The translations under genes were made by a program, and so were the position numbers. A DNA stretch of 64,000 nucleotides from Sphingomonas aracearum. GTDB taxonomy: Bacteria > Pseudomonadota > Alphaproteobacteria > Sphingomonadales > Sphingomonadaceae. Shown here in pieces: positions 42,875-51,733 of this stretch (position 1 is its first letter; every line of letters begins with the position of its first letter). A model generated the notes under the pieces. The model saw only the letters and a list, made by a program, of their open reading frames with translations, had not been told where the DNA came from and did not search any database. The stretch is from NCBI RefSeq assembly GCF_003345355.1, contig NZ_QQNB01000003.1, positions 372,001 through 436,000 on the forward strand, in the 5' to 3' direction.

Positions 42875-43926
42875 GCGTCGACCGGGCGTGGCTGAGCGAA
42901 GCGGTGCGGCGGATCGAGGCGGACTATAACCGCTCCGCCGACACGCACCTGATCCGGCTGGACCTGCCGCGCTTTCCGGGCATCCCGCTGTACCTGAAGG
43001 ACGAAAGCTCGCACCCGACCGGCAGCCTGAAGCACCGGCTGGCGCGCTCGCTGTTCCTGTATGCTTTGTGCAACGAATGGATCGGGCCGGACACGGTGGT
43101 GATCGAGGCCTCGTCCGGCTCCACCGCGGTGTCCGAGGCCTATTTCGCCCGCATGCTCGGCCTGCGCTTCCTGGCGGTGGTGCCGGCGAGCACGGCCGCG
43201 CCCAAGCTCGACGCGATCCGCTTTCATGGCGGCGAGATCCACGCGGTGGACGATCCGCGCGCCGTGTACGACGTGGCGCACCGGCTCGCCGCCGAGACGG
43301 GCGGGCATTATCTCGACCAGTTCACCTATGCCGAGCGCGCGACCGACTGGCGCGGCAACAACAACATCGCCGAGTCGATCTTCGCGCAGATGGCGGAGGA
43401 GGAGCAGCCGGTGCCCGCCTGGATCGTGTGCGGCGCGGGGACGGGCGGCACGTCGGCGACGATCGGGCGCTTCCTGCGCTATCGCCGCCATGCCACGCAA
43501 TTGTGCGTCGCCGATCCGGTCGCGTCGGTGTTCCACCGCCATTATGCCGACCGCGCGGTGACGACGCTGGACGAAGGCGACGCGACCTGCATCGAGGGGA
43601 TCGGCCGCCCGCGCGTGGAGCCGAGCTTCGTGCCCGGCGTGATCGACCGCATGATCGCGGTGGCGGACGGCGAGAGCATCGGCGCGATGCGCGCGCTGTC
43701 GGCACGGCTGGGGCGCCATGTGGGCGGCTCGACCGGCACCAACCTGTGGGCCTGCCTGCGGCTCGCCGGCGAGATGCAGGCGGCGGGGGAAACCGGCGGC
43801 ATCGTCACCCTGTTGTGCGATGGCGGCGACCGGTATGGCTGCACCTATCATTGCGACGACTGGCTGGCCGCACGCGGGATCGCGTGGCAGGCGGCGGCGG
43901 AGCGGATGGCGACGCTGCTCGGTTAA
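42871..43926 (+). CDS. PLP-dependent cysteine synthase-fold enzyme (Cds1-like desulfhydrase)
   Basis: A 351-residue fold-type II PLP enzyme. PLP Lys is K54 in [21 protein letters not shown], followed by [19 protein letters not shown] and the glycine loop [15 protein letters not shown]. This form, opening [15 protein letters not shown], is like Mycobacterium tuberculosis Cds1, which releases H2S from cysteine, rather than CysK. It is the last gene of the peptidase-asparaginase operon, fitting a role in amino-acid breakdown. Confidence 0.88.
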   Translation: MSVDRAWLSEAVRRIEADYNRSADTHLIRLDLPRFPGIPLYLKDESSHPTGSLKHRLARSLFLYALCNEWIGPDTVVIEASSGSTAVSEAYFARMLGLRFLAVVPASTAAPKLDAIRFHGGEIHAVDDPRAVYDVAHRLAAETGGHYLDQFTYAERATDWRGNNNIAESIFAQMAEEEQPVPAWIVCGAGTGGTSATIGRFLRYRRHATQLCVADPVASVFHRHYADRAVTTLDEGDATCIEGIGRPRVEPSFVPGVIDRMIAVADGESIGAMRALSARLGRHVGGSTGTNLWACLRLAGEMQAAGETGGIVTLLCDGGDRYGCTYHCDDWLAARGIAWQAAAERMATLLG

Positions 43927-43941
43927 GTTTCTGTGCTTGCG

Positions 43942-43966
43942 GGATCGTCCCCCGGCCTGCATCGTT
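43942..43966 (+). promoter_or_regulatory. Possible EcfG (general stress) promoter of the trehalose operon
   Basis: GGATC (43942-43946), a 16-nt spacer and CGTTT (43963-43967) match the alphaproteobacterial EcfG consensus GGAAC-N16-17-CGTT with one mismatch. It lies just upstream of otsB (start 43975); transcription would begin very close to the start codon. Trehalose synthesis is under general-stress control in several alphaproteobacteria, so the placement is plausible. Confidence 0.4.
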
Positions 43967-43974
43967 TGATGTGA

Positions 43975-44766
43975 ATGCATCACCCCCGTAACGATATTCT
44001 GCCGCCCCCGCCGGCCGACCTGCTGGAAGGCGCCGCCCTTTTCCTCGATTTCGACGGCACGCTGGTGGAGCTGGCGGAACGGCCCGACGCCGTGGCGGTG
44101 AGCGCGGAGCTGCGTGACACGCTGCGGCGGCTGCTCGCCAGGCTGGAGGGCCGTGTGGCGATCATCAGCGGGCGTCCGGCGGCGCAGATCCGCGAGCTGT
44201 TCGGGCCGGTCGACTTCGCGATCTCCGGCAGCCACGGGGTGGAGCTGGTCCATGCCGATGGTCGCGTGGTGATGGCCGAGCGCCCGGCCGCGCTGGACGA
44301 GATCCTGGCGGAGGCGGACGCCTTTGCCGCCGCGAACCCCGGCGTGCTGATCGAGAACAAGCCGCTGGGTGTGGCGATCCACTACCGCCAGGCACCCGAG
44401 GTCGAGCAGGAGGCGATCGCGCTGGCCATGCGGCTGGCCGCGGCGCACCAGGTGGCGTTGCAGCCCGGCAAGATGATGGCGGAGCTGCGCGTCGGCGGCG
44501 GCGACAAGGGCAGCGCGCTGCGGGCATTGATGGAGGAGCCGAACATGGCGGGCGCGCGGCCGGTCTTCCTGGGCGACGACGTGACCGACGAGCCCGGCCT
44601 CGCCGCGGCCGCGGCCCTGGGCGGCGCGGGCGTGCTGGTCGGCCCGGCGCGCGAGACGGCGGCGCGCTACCGGCTGGACGGCGTGGCGGACGTGCTCGCC
44701 TGGCTGGCGGCGGCCGCCGTGCGTGGCGAAGGGGCGGCCGCCGCCGCGGGGGACGAGGCGGCGTGA
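43975..44766 (+). CDS. otsB: Trehalose-6-phosphate phosphatase
   Basis: A 263-residue HAD phosphatase that converts trehalose-6-phosphate to trehalose, an osmo- and desiccation protectant. Motif I is LFLDFDGTLVEL (Asp25, Asp27); ISGRPAAQIRELFG and SGSHGVELVHADG are typical OtsB segments; motif IV is FLGDDVTDEPG. The stop overlaps the GTG start of the GH15 gene, and otsA follows, so the three form an operon. Confidence 0.96.
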   Translation: MHHPRNDILPPPPADLLEGAALFLDFDGTLVELAERPDAVAVSAELRDTLRRLLARLEGRVAIISGRPAAQIRELFGPVDFAISGSHGVELVHADGRVVMAERPAALDEILAEADAFAAANPGVLIENKPLGVAIHYRQAPEVEQEAIALAMRLAAAHQVALQPGKMMAELRVGGGDKGSALRALMEEPNMAGARPVFLGDDVTDEPGLAAAAALGGAGVLVGPARETAARYRLDGVADVLAWLAAAAVRGEGAAAAAGDEAA

Positions 44767-46544
44767 GCGACCTCGATCTCTGGCCGATCGGCAATTGCCA
44801 GGTCAGCACGCTGGTGGACCGGGCCGGGCGGTTCGTCTGGGGCTGCGTGCCGCGGGTGGATGGCGACCCGCTGTTCTCCGCGCTGGTCGGCGGGGAAGCG
44901 CCGGACGCCGGCTTCTGGGCGATCGAGCTCGACGGCGCGGTGCTGACCGAGCAGCATTACCTGCGCAACACGCCGATCCTGGTCACCCGCCACACCGATG
45001 CGCATGGCAACGCGATCGAGGTGATCGATTTCTGCCCGCGCTTCTTCCGGCTCGGTCGCATGTACCGCCCGGTGGCGTTCGTGCGCATCGTGCGCCCGGT
45101 GGCCGGCTCCCCGCGCATCCGCGTGAAGCTCCGGCCGACCTGCGGCTGGGGATCGGGATGCGACGTGCGGGCGGGCGGCTCCAACCACCTGCGCTTTCCC
45201 AGCACGCTGATGACGCTCCGGCTCACCACCACCGCGCCGGTGGGGCTGATCGAGCAGGAGCGCACGTTCCGCGTCGAGCGCCCGCTGCACTTCTTCCTCG
45301 GCCCCGACGAGAGCTTCTCCACCGAGGTCGGCAGCGCGGTGGAGGAGATGCTGGCCGCGACGACCTATTACTGGCAGAATTGGGTGCGTGGCCTCGCCGT
45401 GCCGCTGGAATGGCAGGATGCGGTGATCCGCTCGGCGATCAGCCTGAAGCTGTGCCAGCACGAGGAAACCGGCGCGATCGTCGCGGCGCTCACCACGTCG
45501 GTGCCGGAACATGCCGGGTCGCAGCGCAACTGGGACTATCGCTATTGCTGGATCCGCGACGCCTATTACACGGTGCAGGCGCTCAACCGGCTCGGCGCGC
45601 TGGACGTGCTGGAAGGCTATCTCGTCTACCTGCGCAACATCGTGGACGAGGCGCAGGGCGGGCATATCCAGCCGCTCTACGGCGTGCTGGGCGAGGCGGA
45701 GCTGGAGGAGCGGGTGGCCGAGGCCCTGCCCGGCTATCGCGGGATGGGGCCGGTGCGCGTGGGCAACCAGGCCTATGAACAGGTGCAGCACGACGCCTAT
45801 GGCCAGATCGTGCTGTCGAGCACGCAGGCCTTTTTCGACGAGCGCCTGTTCCGGATGGGCAGCCTGGCCGATTTCGAGGCGCTGGAGCGCGTCGGCGAGC
45901 GCGCCTGGGAACTGCACGACCAGCCGGACGCCGGCCTGTGGGAGCTGCGCACGCGCCAGGCGGTGCACACCTATTCCACCGCCATGTGCTGGGCCGCATG
46001 CGACCGGCTGGGGAACATAGCGCAGCGGCTGCAACTGCCCGAGCGCCAGGCCTTCTGGCAGAACCGCGCCGACACGATCCGCGCCACCATCGAGGAGCGC
46101 GCGTGGCGGCCGGACACCAACCGGCTGTCCGCGACCTTCTCCGGCGACGATCTCGACGCCAGCCTGATCCAGTTGCTGGACCTGCGCTTCCTGAAGCCGG
46201 ACGACCCGCGCTTCACCGGCACGCTGGCGGCGGTGGAGCAGGGCCTGCGCCGCGGCTCCACCATGCTGCGCTACGACACGGAGGACGATTTCGGCCTGCC
46301 GGAAACCGCGTTCAACGTCTGCACCTTCTGGCTGATCGAGGCGCTGTACCTGACCGGGCGATCGGTTGACGCGCGCGCCCTGTTCGAGGAGATGCTGGTC
46401 AAGCGCACCGCCGCCGGCCTGCTCAGCGAGGATATCGATCCGAACACGGGCGAGCTGTGGGGGAACTACCCGCAGACCTACTCGCTGGTCGGCATCATCA
46501 ACTGCGCGGTGCTTCTCTCCAGGCCGTGGAACGCGATACGATGA
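44763..46544 (+). CDS. Glycoside hydrolase family 15 protein (glucoamylase/trehalase-like)
   Basis: A 593-residue GH15 enzyme without a signal peptide, so cytoplasmic. An N-terminal beta domain (SVWGC-like FVWGCVPRVDGDPLFSALVGG) precedes the (alpha/alpha)6 barrel with WDYRYCWIRDAYYTVQALNRLG and GNQAYEQVQHDAYGQIVLSS, both typical. The C-terminal ALFEEMLVKRTAAGLLSEDIDP carries the second catalytic region. GH15 includes glucoamylases and trehalases; lying between otsB and otsA, it could hydrolyse trehalose or a related glucan. Start GTG at 44763. Confidence 0.93.
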   Translation: MSDLDLWPIGNCQVSTLVDRAGRFVWGCVPRVDGDPLFSALVGGEAPDAGFWAIELDGAVLTEQHYLRNTPILVTRHTDAHGNAIEVIDFCPRFFRLGRMYRPVAFVRIVRPVAGSPRIRVKLRPTCGWGSGCDVRAGGSNHLRFPSTLMTLRLTTTAPVGLIEQERTFRVERPLHFFLGPDESFSTEVGSAVEEMLAATTYYWQNWVRGLAVPLEWQDAVIRSAISLKLCQHEETGAIVAALTTSVPEHAGSQRNWDYRYCWIRDAYYTVQALNRLGALDVLEGYLVYLRNIVDEAQGGHIQPLYGVLGEAELEERVAEALPGYRGMGPVRVGNQAYEQVQHDAYGQIVLSSTQAFFDERLFRMGSLADFEALERVGERAWELHDQPDAGLWELRTRQAVHTYSTAMCWAACDRLGNIAQRLQLPERQAFWQNRADTIRATIEERAWRPDTNRLSATFSGDDLDASLIQLLDLRFLKPDDPRFTGTLAAVEQGLRRGSTMLRYDTEDDFGLPETAFNVCTFWLIEALYLTGRSVDARALFEEMLVKRTAAGLLSEDIDPNTGELWGNYPQTYSLVGIINCAVLLSRPWNAIR

Positions 46545-46554
46545 GTACGGGACG

Positions 46555-47937
46555 ATGAGCCGACTGGTTGTGATCTCCAACCGTGTGGCCGCGCCCAGCG
46601 GCTCGCATTCCGGCGCGCAAGGGGGGCTCGCCGTGGCGCTGCAATCGGCGCTGCGCGAGCATGGCGGCCTGTGGTTCGGCTGGTCGGGCGAGCAGACCGA
46701 GACGTTCACCGGCGCGCTGCACGAAACGCAAGTGGACGGGGTTACCTATGCCACGGTCGACCTCGAGGAACAGGACGTCGAGGAATATTACGAGGGCTAT
46801 GCCAACCGCACCCTCTGGCCGCTGTTTCATTATCGCACCGACATCGCCGAATATGAGCGCAGCTTTGCCGGCGGCTATCAGCGGGTGAACGAGCGGTTCG
46901 CGCGCACGGTGGCGCCGCTGATCCGGCCGGGCGATGCGGTGTGGATCCAGGACTATCACCTGTTCCCGCTGGGCGCGGAGCTGCGCAAGCTGGGGGTGGA
47001 GAACCGCATCGGCTTCTTCCTGCACATTCCCTGGCCGCCGCGGCGCCTGCTGGCCACGCTGCCGGGGGCAAAGGCGCTGGCGGAGACGATGTTCGCCTAT
47101 GACCTGGTCGGCTTCCAGGCGGACGAATGGCTGCAGGCGTTCAACGAGTTCGCCCTGGAGGACATGGGCGCGCGGATGGAGGGCGACATGCTGCATGTCG
47201 GCCATCGCAGGGTGCAGGCCTGCGTGTTCCCGATCGGCATCGATGCGGCCGAATTCGTGGCGATGACCCAGACGACGCGCGCGCGGCTCACCTATCGCCA
47301 GATGCGCGATTCCGCGGTGGGGCGCGACCTCATCATCGGGGTCGACCGGCTCGATTATTCCAAGGGGCTGGAAGAGCGGTTCCAGGGGTACGAGCGCTTT
47401 CTGGAAGCGCATCCGGAGGAGCAGAAGGAAGTGTTCCTCCTCCAGATCGCGCCGCCCAGCCGCGGCACGGTGGAAAGCTATCGCCGCATCCGCGCCTCGC
47501 TGGAAGGCATGGCGGGCCGCATCAACGGCGCGCATGCCGATTACGACTGGGTGCCGATCCGCTACGTCAACCGCGGTTACCCTCGCGACGTGCTGGCGGG
47601 CATGTACCGCGCGGCGAAGATCGGGCTGGTCACGCCGCTGCGCGACGGGATGAACCTGGTCGCCAAGGAATATGTCGCCGCGCAGAACCCGGACGATCCG
47701 GGCGTGCTGATCCTGTCGCGCTTCGCCGGGGCGGCGGAGCAGCTGACGGAAGCGGTGCTGATCAACCCGCACAGCGCCGACGAGATGGGCGATGCCATCT
47801 ACACCGCGCTGCGCATGCCCAGGGACGAGCGCATCCGCCGCTGGCGCGCGCTGATGGACGTGGTGGAGCAGAAGGACGTCGCCTGGTGGAGCCGCGCCTT
47901 CACCGACGCGCTGCTGACGGTGGAGGTGGCGGGGTAG
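46555..47937 (+). CDS. otsA: Trehalose-6-phosphate synthase
   Basis: A 460-residue GT20 enzyme joining UDP-glucose and glucose-6-phosphate. Key regions: LVVISNRVAAPSG with GGLAVAL near the start, WIQDYHLFPLGAELRKLG, FFLHIPWPP, VDRLDYSKGLEERFQGYERFL and TPLRDGMNLVAKEYVAAQN. ATG at 46555 starts MSRLVVISNR; GGGACG just before it is a weak ribosome-binding site. It ends the otsB-GH15-otsA operon, and a REP-like hairpin follows. Confidence 0.97.
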   Translation: MSRLVVISNRVAAPSGSHSGAQGGLAVALQSALREHGGLWFGWSGEQTETFTGALHETQVDGVTYATVDLEEQDVEEYYEGYANRTLWPLFHYRTDIAEYERSFAGGYQRVNERFARTVAPLIRPGDAVWIQDYHLFPLGAELRKLGVENRIGFFLHIPWPPRRLLATLPGAKALAETMFAYDLVGFQADEWLQAFNEFALEDMGARMEGDMLHVGHRRVQACVFPIGIDAAEFVAMTQTTRARLTYRQMRDSAVGRDLIIGVDRLDYSKGLEERFQGYERFLEAHPEEQKEVFLLQIAPPSRGTVESYRRIRASLEGMAGRINGAHADYDWVPIRYVNRGYPRDVLAGMYRAAKIGLVTPLRDGMNLVAKEYVAAQNPDDPGVLILSRFAGAAEQLTEAVLINPHSADEMGDAIYTALRMPRDERIRRWRALMDVVEQKDVAWWSRAFTDALLTVEVAG

Positions 47938-47963
47938 GGGCGCCAGAAGACCTAAGCTCAGCG

Positions 47964-48073
47964 ACCTGGCTCCCCGGCGAAGGCCGGGGCCCAGGTGGTA
48001 GACGCTCATGGGTGAGCTACAGTCTTCTGTTACTCAGGCCTCCCAACTGGGCCCCGGCCTCCGCCGGGGAGCG
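47964..48073. repeat. ACCTGG-type extragenic palindromes
   Basis: ACCTGGCTCCCCGGCGAAGG... (47964-47996) and CAACTGGGCCCCGGCCTCCG... (48044-48073) are two hairpin units, each with CCCCGGC/GCCGGGG arms, in inverted relation. The same type recurs at 60565-60665. The pair separates the convergent otsA and glycosyltransferase genes. Confidence 0.7.
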
Positions 48074-48110
48074 CGTGGGCCCTAAGCCGCTCATAAGCAC
48101 ACGCCCTAGA

Positions 48111-49181
48111 TCAACCCGCCCGCCGCCGCCGTGCGCCGCGCACGCCGCCGATCAGGCCGGAGGCGAGCAGCTCCTCCGGCCCGGCATACCCAAGGCCGAG
48201 ATGCGCCGGGCGCACGGCCACCGTGTCGGCAAAGCTCAGCGCGCCCGAGCGCAGGGCGGCGCGGCTGATGCGCGACCAGCGCCGGGCCGTCTCCCACTTG
48301 ATGAGGCGGCGGCTGTCGCGGTCCGGCGCGCGGGTGGCGATGAAATCCTGCAAGAGCGCGGAGATCGTGTCGCCCAGCAGCTGCAGCGTGGCGCGGTCCG
48401 CGACCGGCTGCCCACGCAGCAGGTGGCGCGCGACCAGGCCGGCGATCATGCCCGCATTGTCGCCGAAGCGGGGCGCATAGGCTTCGGCAAGCACGCGGGC
48501 CGCGCTGGCGTTCATCGTGTCGGTGAAGCGCTGCGACGCGCCGGCGCCGTGCCGCCGATAGGTGAGCAGCGGCAGGTCGATCCGCGCGAGCCGGCCGATC
48601 CGCGACAGCCGGTGGTAGAGGTCGAAATCCTCCGCGTAGAGGATTTCCGGCCGGGTGAAGGGATGAAGGCTGCGCGCCACCTCGCCGCGCACCATCACCG
48701 TGGACCAGGCGAGCGGGTTTTCGATCTGGAGCAGCCATTCGAGCAGCAACGGCGTCGTCACCGGCGGATAGGCGGCCCAGGCGCGGGTGATGCCGTTTTC
48801 CAGGATGTTCGCCGCGCTGCCCACCAGCACCACGTCCGGGTGCGCATCGAGAAAGGCGACCTGCCGCGAAAGCCGCTCGGGATGGCACAGGTCGTCCTGG
48901 TCGAGCCCGGCGACGTGCCGGCCGCGGGCATGAGCGAGCGCCAGGTTGCGCGTGCGCACCGGGCCGCCGTTCTTCTCCGCATGGAGCACGCGAAAGCGCG
49001 GGTCGGTCAGGCCCGCGAGCACCTCGCGCGTGTGGTCCGGCGAGCAATCGTCGACGATCACCGCTTCCCAGTTGGTCAGCGTCTGGCGTTGCAGGCTTTC
49101 CAGCGTCTCGCCGATCAGGGCCGCGCCGTTGTAGGTCGGGATCAGCAGGCTGACGTCAGGAGTCGCGGGCGGCTGGCTCAC
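48111..49181 (-). CDS. Family 2 glycosyltransferase
   Basis: A 356-residue GT2 (GT-A fold) enzyme without membrane helices. DVSLLIPTYNGAALIGETLESL and VIVDDCSPDHT form the nucleotide-sugar site, followed by ARGRHVAGLDQDDLCHPERL with the DxD-like DQDD. The C-terminal ~100 residues are helical and family-unspecific. Start is GTG at 49181, which overlaps the stop of the upstream fused gene (GTGA), so the two are translated together. Likely role: adding a sugar in cell-surface glycan or glycolipid synthesis; acceptor unknown. Confidence 0.92.
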   Translation of the reverse strand: MSQPPATPDVSLLIPTYNGAALIGETLESLQRQTLTNWEAVIVDDCSPDHTREVLAGLTDPRFRVLHAEKNGGPVRTRNLALAHARGRHVAGLDQDDLCHPERLSRQVAFLDAHPDVVLVGSAANILENGITRAWAAYPPVTTPLLLEWLLQIENPLAWSTVMVRGEVARSLHPFTRPEILYAEDFDLYHRLSRIGRLARIDLPLLTYRRHGAGASQRFTDTMNASAARVLAEAYAPRFGDNAGMIAGLVARHLLRGQPVADRATLQLLGDTISALLQDFIATRAPDRDSRRLIKWETARRWSRISRAALRSGALSFADTVAVRPAHLGLGYAGPEELLASGLIGGVRGARRRRAG

Positions 49182-51667
49182 GCGACGGCGCGGGCCTCCC
49201 CACCCTGTACTTGGCCGCCCAGGATCTGGTCGACGATCATCAGGCCGACATCGTTCTGCCACAGCCACAGGCCGTTGGCCTGGCCACGGAAGCTCTTCTC
49301 GCCGCCGAGATGGCCCCAGGGCACGAAGCCGGCGGCAAGGCCGATGCCGTAGAGGCCGGGCACGGGGGCGCCGCCCGCGTCGAGCACGCGGCAGTGCGGG
49401 TCCACCATCGGCCGATCATGGGCGGCGGCGAGATCGAGCGGGGTGCCGTCCGCCTGCGCGACCGACAGGGCATAGGGGCGATAGCCGAGCGCGGCGACCA
49501 CCAGGTCCGCCTCGCGCACGATGGCGCGGGCCGCCTCGTCCTCCTCGCCGGCGATGCGGTGCGTGGCGACGCGCGGATCGGGGGCGCGGCCGTCCACCTG
49601 CAACATGCGCAGCACCAGTTCGCGCGCTTCGAGGCGGAAGCCGCCAAGGCGATAGACGAAGCCGGACACCGGGCAGATGTCGTCGTCGGTGAAGTCGGTG
49701 AAGCCTTCCGCCCGCGCCGCCTCGACCGAGTGGTAGAAGGGGCGCAGCGGGCGACGGTGCAGCAGGGTGACGCCGCCGGTGCCGAACGGAATGCCCGGCC
49801 GGCTGCGCAGCATCAGCGCCACCGCGGTCAGCGCGCTGGTCGAGCCGCCGATCACCGCCACCTTCGGCGCGCGCCTGCCGGCGAGCAGATCGGCGACCTG
49901 CGCCAGTCCGCCGAGCGCCAGCACCTCGTCCGACTGCATCAGCCGGTCGGCGGCGAGATCGCGCAAAGGGGCACCGGCCACTTCCATCGTCGCCAGCCGG
50001 TCGAGCGGCTGGTGGCCGCCGGTGGCGATCACCACGTTGCGGGACAGTTGCTCGAAGGTGGTGCCGTCCGCGCGGCGGCGAACGGTGGTGGACCACAGGC
50101 CGCCGGGAAGCTGGCGCGTGGCGAGCACCTCATGGCCGGTCAGCACGGTGCCGCCATGATGCGTGACGAGCGTGGCGAGCCGGTCGCCCGTTTCGCGCAG
50201 CAGCGGCCCCGCCTCGAACAGCGGCACGCCCAGCGCGCCGCTATGCCTGGCCACGGCGCGGCCGACCGGATGATCGACCAGCGCGGCAAGCTCCGGATGG
50301 GCATTGTCCTTCACCGCGCTGAGAAAGGTCTCGGCGGTGCTGTCCGAATTGATCGCATAATGGCCGAGCCGCCCGCCGCCGACCACCTCGTCGCGCTCGA
50401 TCAGCACGAGCCCTCGCGCGAAGCTGGGCAGGAGCCCGCGCTTGGTGGCGGCGGTGAGGAGCGCGGTGCCCGCCGGGCCGCCGCCCACGATCACCACCTC
50501 GGCAACGGCCCCGCGCGGCGGCGCGGCAAGCCGGGCGCGCTCGTCCGCGACGATGCGGTTCATGGCGTCGGAGACGATCGCGGCGTCCGCCGGCGCCATC
50601 GCGTCGGTGATCGGCAGGGAGACGATGCGGGCGGCGATCTCGTCGGCGACGGGTGTGGCCGTCAGCATCGCGCGGTCACGGAACAGCGGCTGCTGGCCGA
50701 GATGCGGGCTGAAATAGGTGGCGGCGCCGATTCCGTCCTCGGCCAGCGCGGCGAGGATCGCGTCGCGGCGGGGGGCAAGCTCGCGCGGCAGCAGCGCCGG
50801 CATGAACTGCATCGCCCGGCGCCGGCCGCTGGTCTTCTGAAGGGTGAGACCATCGAGGTGCGCGGCATAGGCGGCGTCGACCGCCGAGCGGTTGGCGCAC
50901 ACCGCGTCGATCTCGGCGAGCTTGGCGCGGGCCATCAGGGCGGTGACCTCCGGCAGCTTGGCGTTGACGCCCAGCACGCTGGCGCTGCGATGGCCCTGGA
51001 AGCCGAAATTGATGCGTCCGCGCAGCGAATCGATCAGCGCCGCATTGCCCGAATGGATCAGGCCGCCTTCCGCCACCGCGAAGGTCTTGGTCGCATGCAT
51101 CGAATAGACGACGGCGAACGGCGCGTCGGCGCCGAAGCCTTCGCCGTCCGCGTCGGTGGTGCCGAGCGAGGCGGCGGCATCGATCACCACGCCCACGCCG
51201 AACTCGCGCGACAGCCAGGCATAGCGATCGAGGTCGATGGCGTTGCCGAACGTGGCATAGGGCACGATCACCGCGACGCGCTCGCCATGTTCGGCGAGCA
51301 GCCGCTCCTCCGCCCGGGCGCAGGCGCCCCAATCGTCGCGGTCGATGTCGCAGATGAGCGGCGTCAGCCCGGCCCAGAGCGCCGCCTGGCCGGTGGCGGC
51401 AAAGGTGAGCGCGGGCATCAGCGCGAGCTTGCCGCCCGAATGCGGGCCTGCCGCCTCGTGAATGGCGACCATCAGGCCCAGGGTCGCGTTGGAGACGGCC
51501 AGGCTGGCGCCCTTGCCGCCGAACAGCCGCTCGGTCGCCTCCGCCTCGAACGCGCGGACTTCGGGGCCGTTGTTGGAAAAGGTGCCCGACGCCTCGATCC
51601 GGCGCAGGCCGTCCGTCATGTCGCTCAGGCGCGGCGGTTGCGGGGCGATGAGCGGATAACGAAGCAT
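49178..51667 (-). CDS. Fused DegT/DnrJ-type aminotransferase and FAD-dependent oxidoreductase
   Basis: An 829-residue two-domain protein. Residues 1 to about 380 are a DegT/DnrJ/EryC1/StrS sugar-aminotransferase domain (SNATLGLMVAIHEAAGP, ALTFAATGQAALWAGLTP; PLP Lys194 in SMHATKTFAVAEGGLI). Residues about 390-829 are a flavoprotein with GGGPAG at 395-400 (FAD) and a second dinucleotide site VAVIGGSTSALTAVALML (NAD(P)H), like lysine/ornithine N-hydroxylases or Baeyer-Villiger-type monooxygenases. No frameshift or linker break was seen. The reaction is not known; amination followed by oxidation of one product is suggested. It is coupled to the downstream GT2. Confidence 0.88.
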   Translation of the reverse strand: MLRYPLIAPQPPRLSDMTDGLRRIEASGTFSNNGPEVRAFEAEATERLFGGKGASLAVSNATLGLMVAIHEAAGPHSGGKLALMPALTFAATGQAALWAGLTPLICDIDRDDWGACARAEERLLAEHGERVAVIVPYATFGNAIDLDRYAWLSREFGVGVVIDAAASLGTTDADGEGFGADAPFAVVYSMHATKTFAVAEGGLIHSGNAALIDSLRGRINFGFQGHRSASVLGVNAKLPEVTALMARAKLAEIDAVCANRSAVDAAYAAHLDGLTLQKTSGRRRAMQFMPALLPRELAPRRDAILAALAEDGIGAATYFSPHLGQQPLFRDRAMLTATPVADEIAARIVSLPITDAMAPADAAIVSDAMNRIVADERARLAAPPRGAVAEVVIVGGGPAGTALLTAATKRGLLPSFARGLVLIERDEVVGGGRLGHYAINSDSTAETFLSAVKDNAHPELAALVDHPVGRAVARHSGALGVPLFEAGPLLRETGDRLATLVTHHGGTVLTGHEVLATRQLPGGLWSTTVRRRADGTTFEQLSRNVVIATGGHQPLDRLATMEVAGAPLRDLAADRLMQSDEVLALGGLAQVADLLAGRRAPKVAVIGGSTSALTAVALMLRSRPGIPFGTGGVTLLHRRPLRPFYHSVEAARAEGFTDFTDDDICPVSGFVYRLGGFRLEARELVLRMLQVDGRAPDPRVATHRIAGEEDEAARAIVREADLVVAALGYRPYALSVAQADGTPLDLAAAHDRPMVDPHCRVLDAGGAPVPGLYGIGLAAGFVPWGHLGGEKSFRGQANGLWLWQNDVGLMIVDQILGGQVQGGEARAVA

Positions 51668-51733
51668 GCGGAAAGCGCCTGACCGTGGAAACCGGCTGCT
51701 TCTGCCCCGCGGGTGGCTAAGATTGGGTTACCC

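Noticed and set aside
49178..51667. Two separate genes (aminotransferase and flavoprotein)
   Set aside because: The frame is continuous, with no stop and no plausible start with ribosome-binding site between residues 370 and 395.
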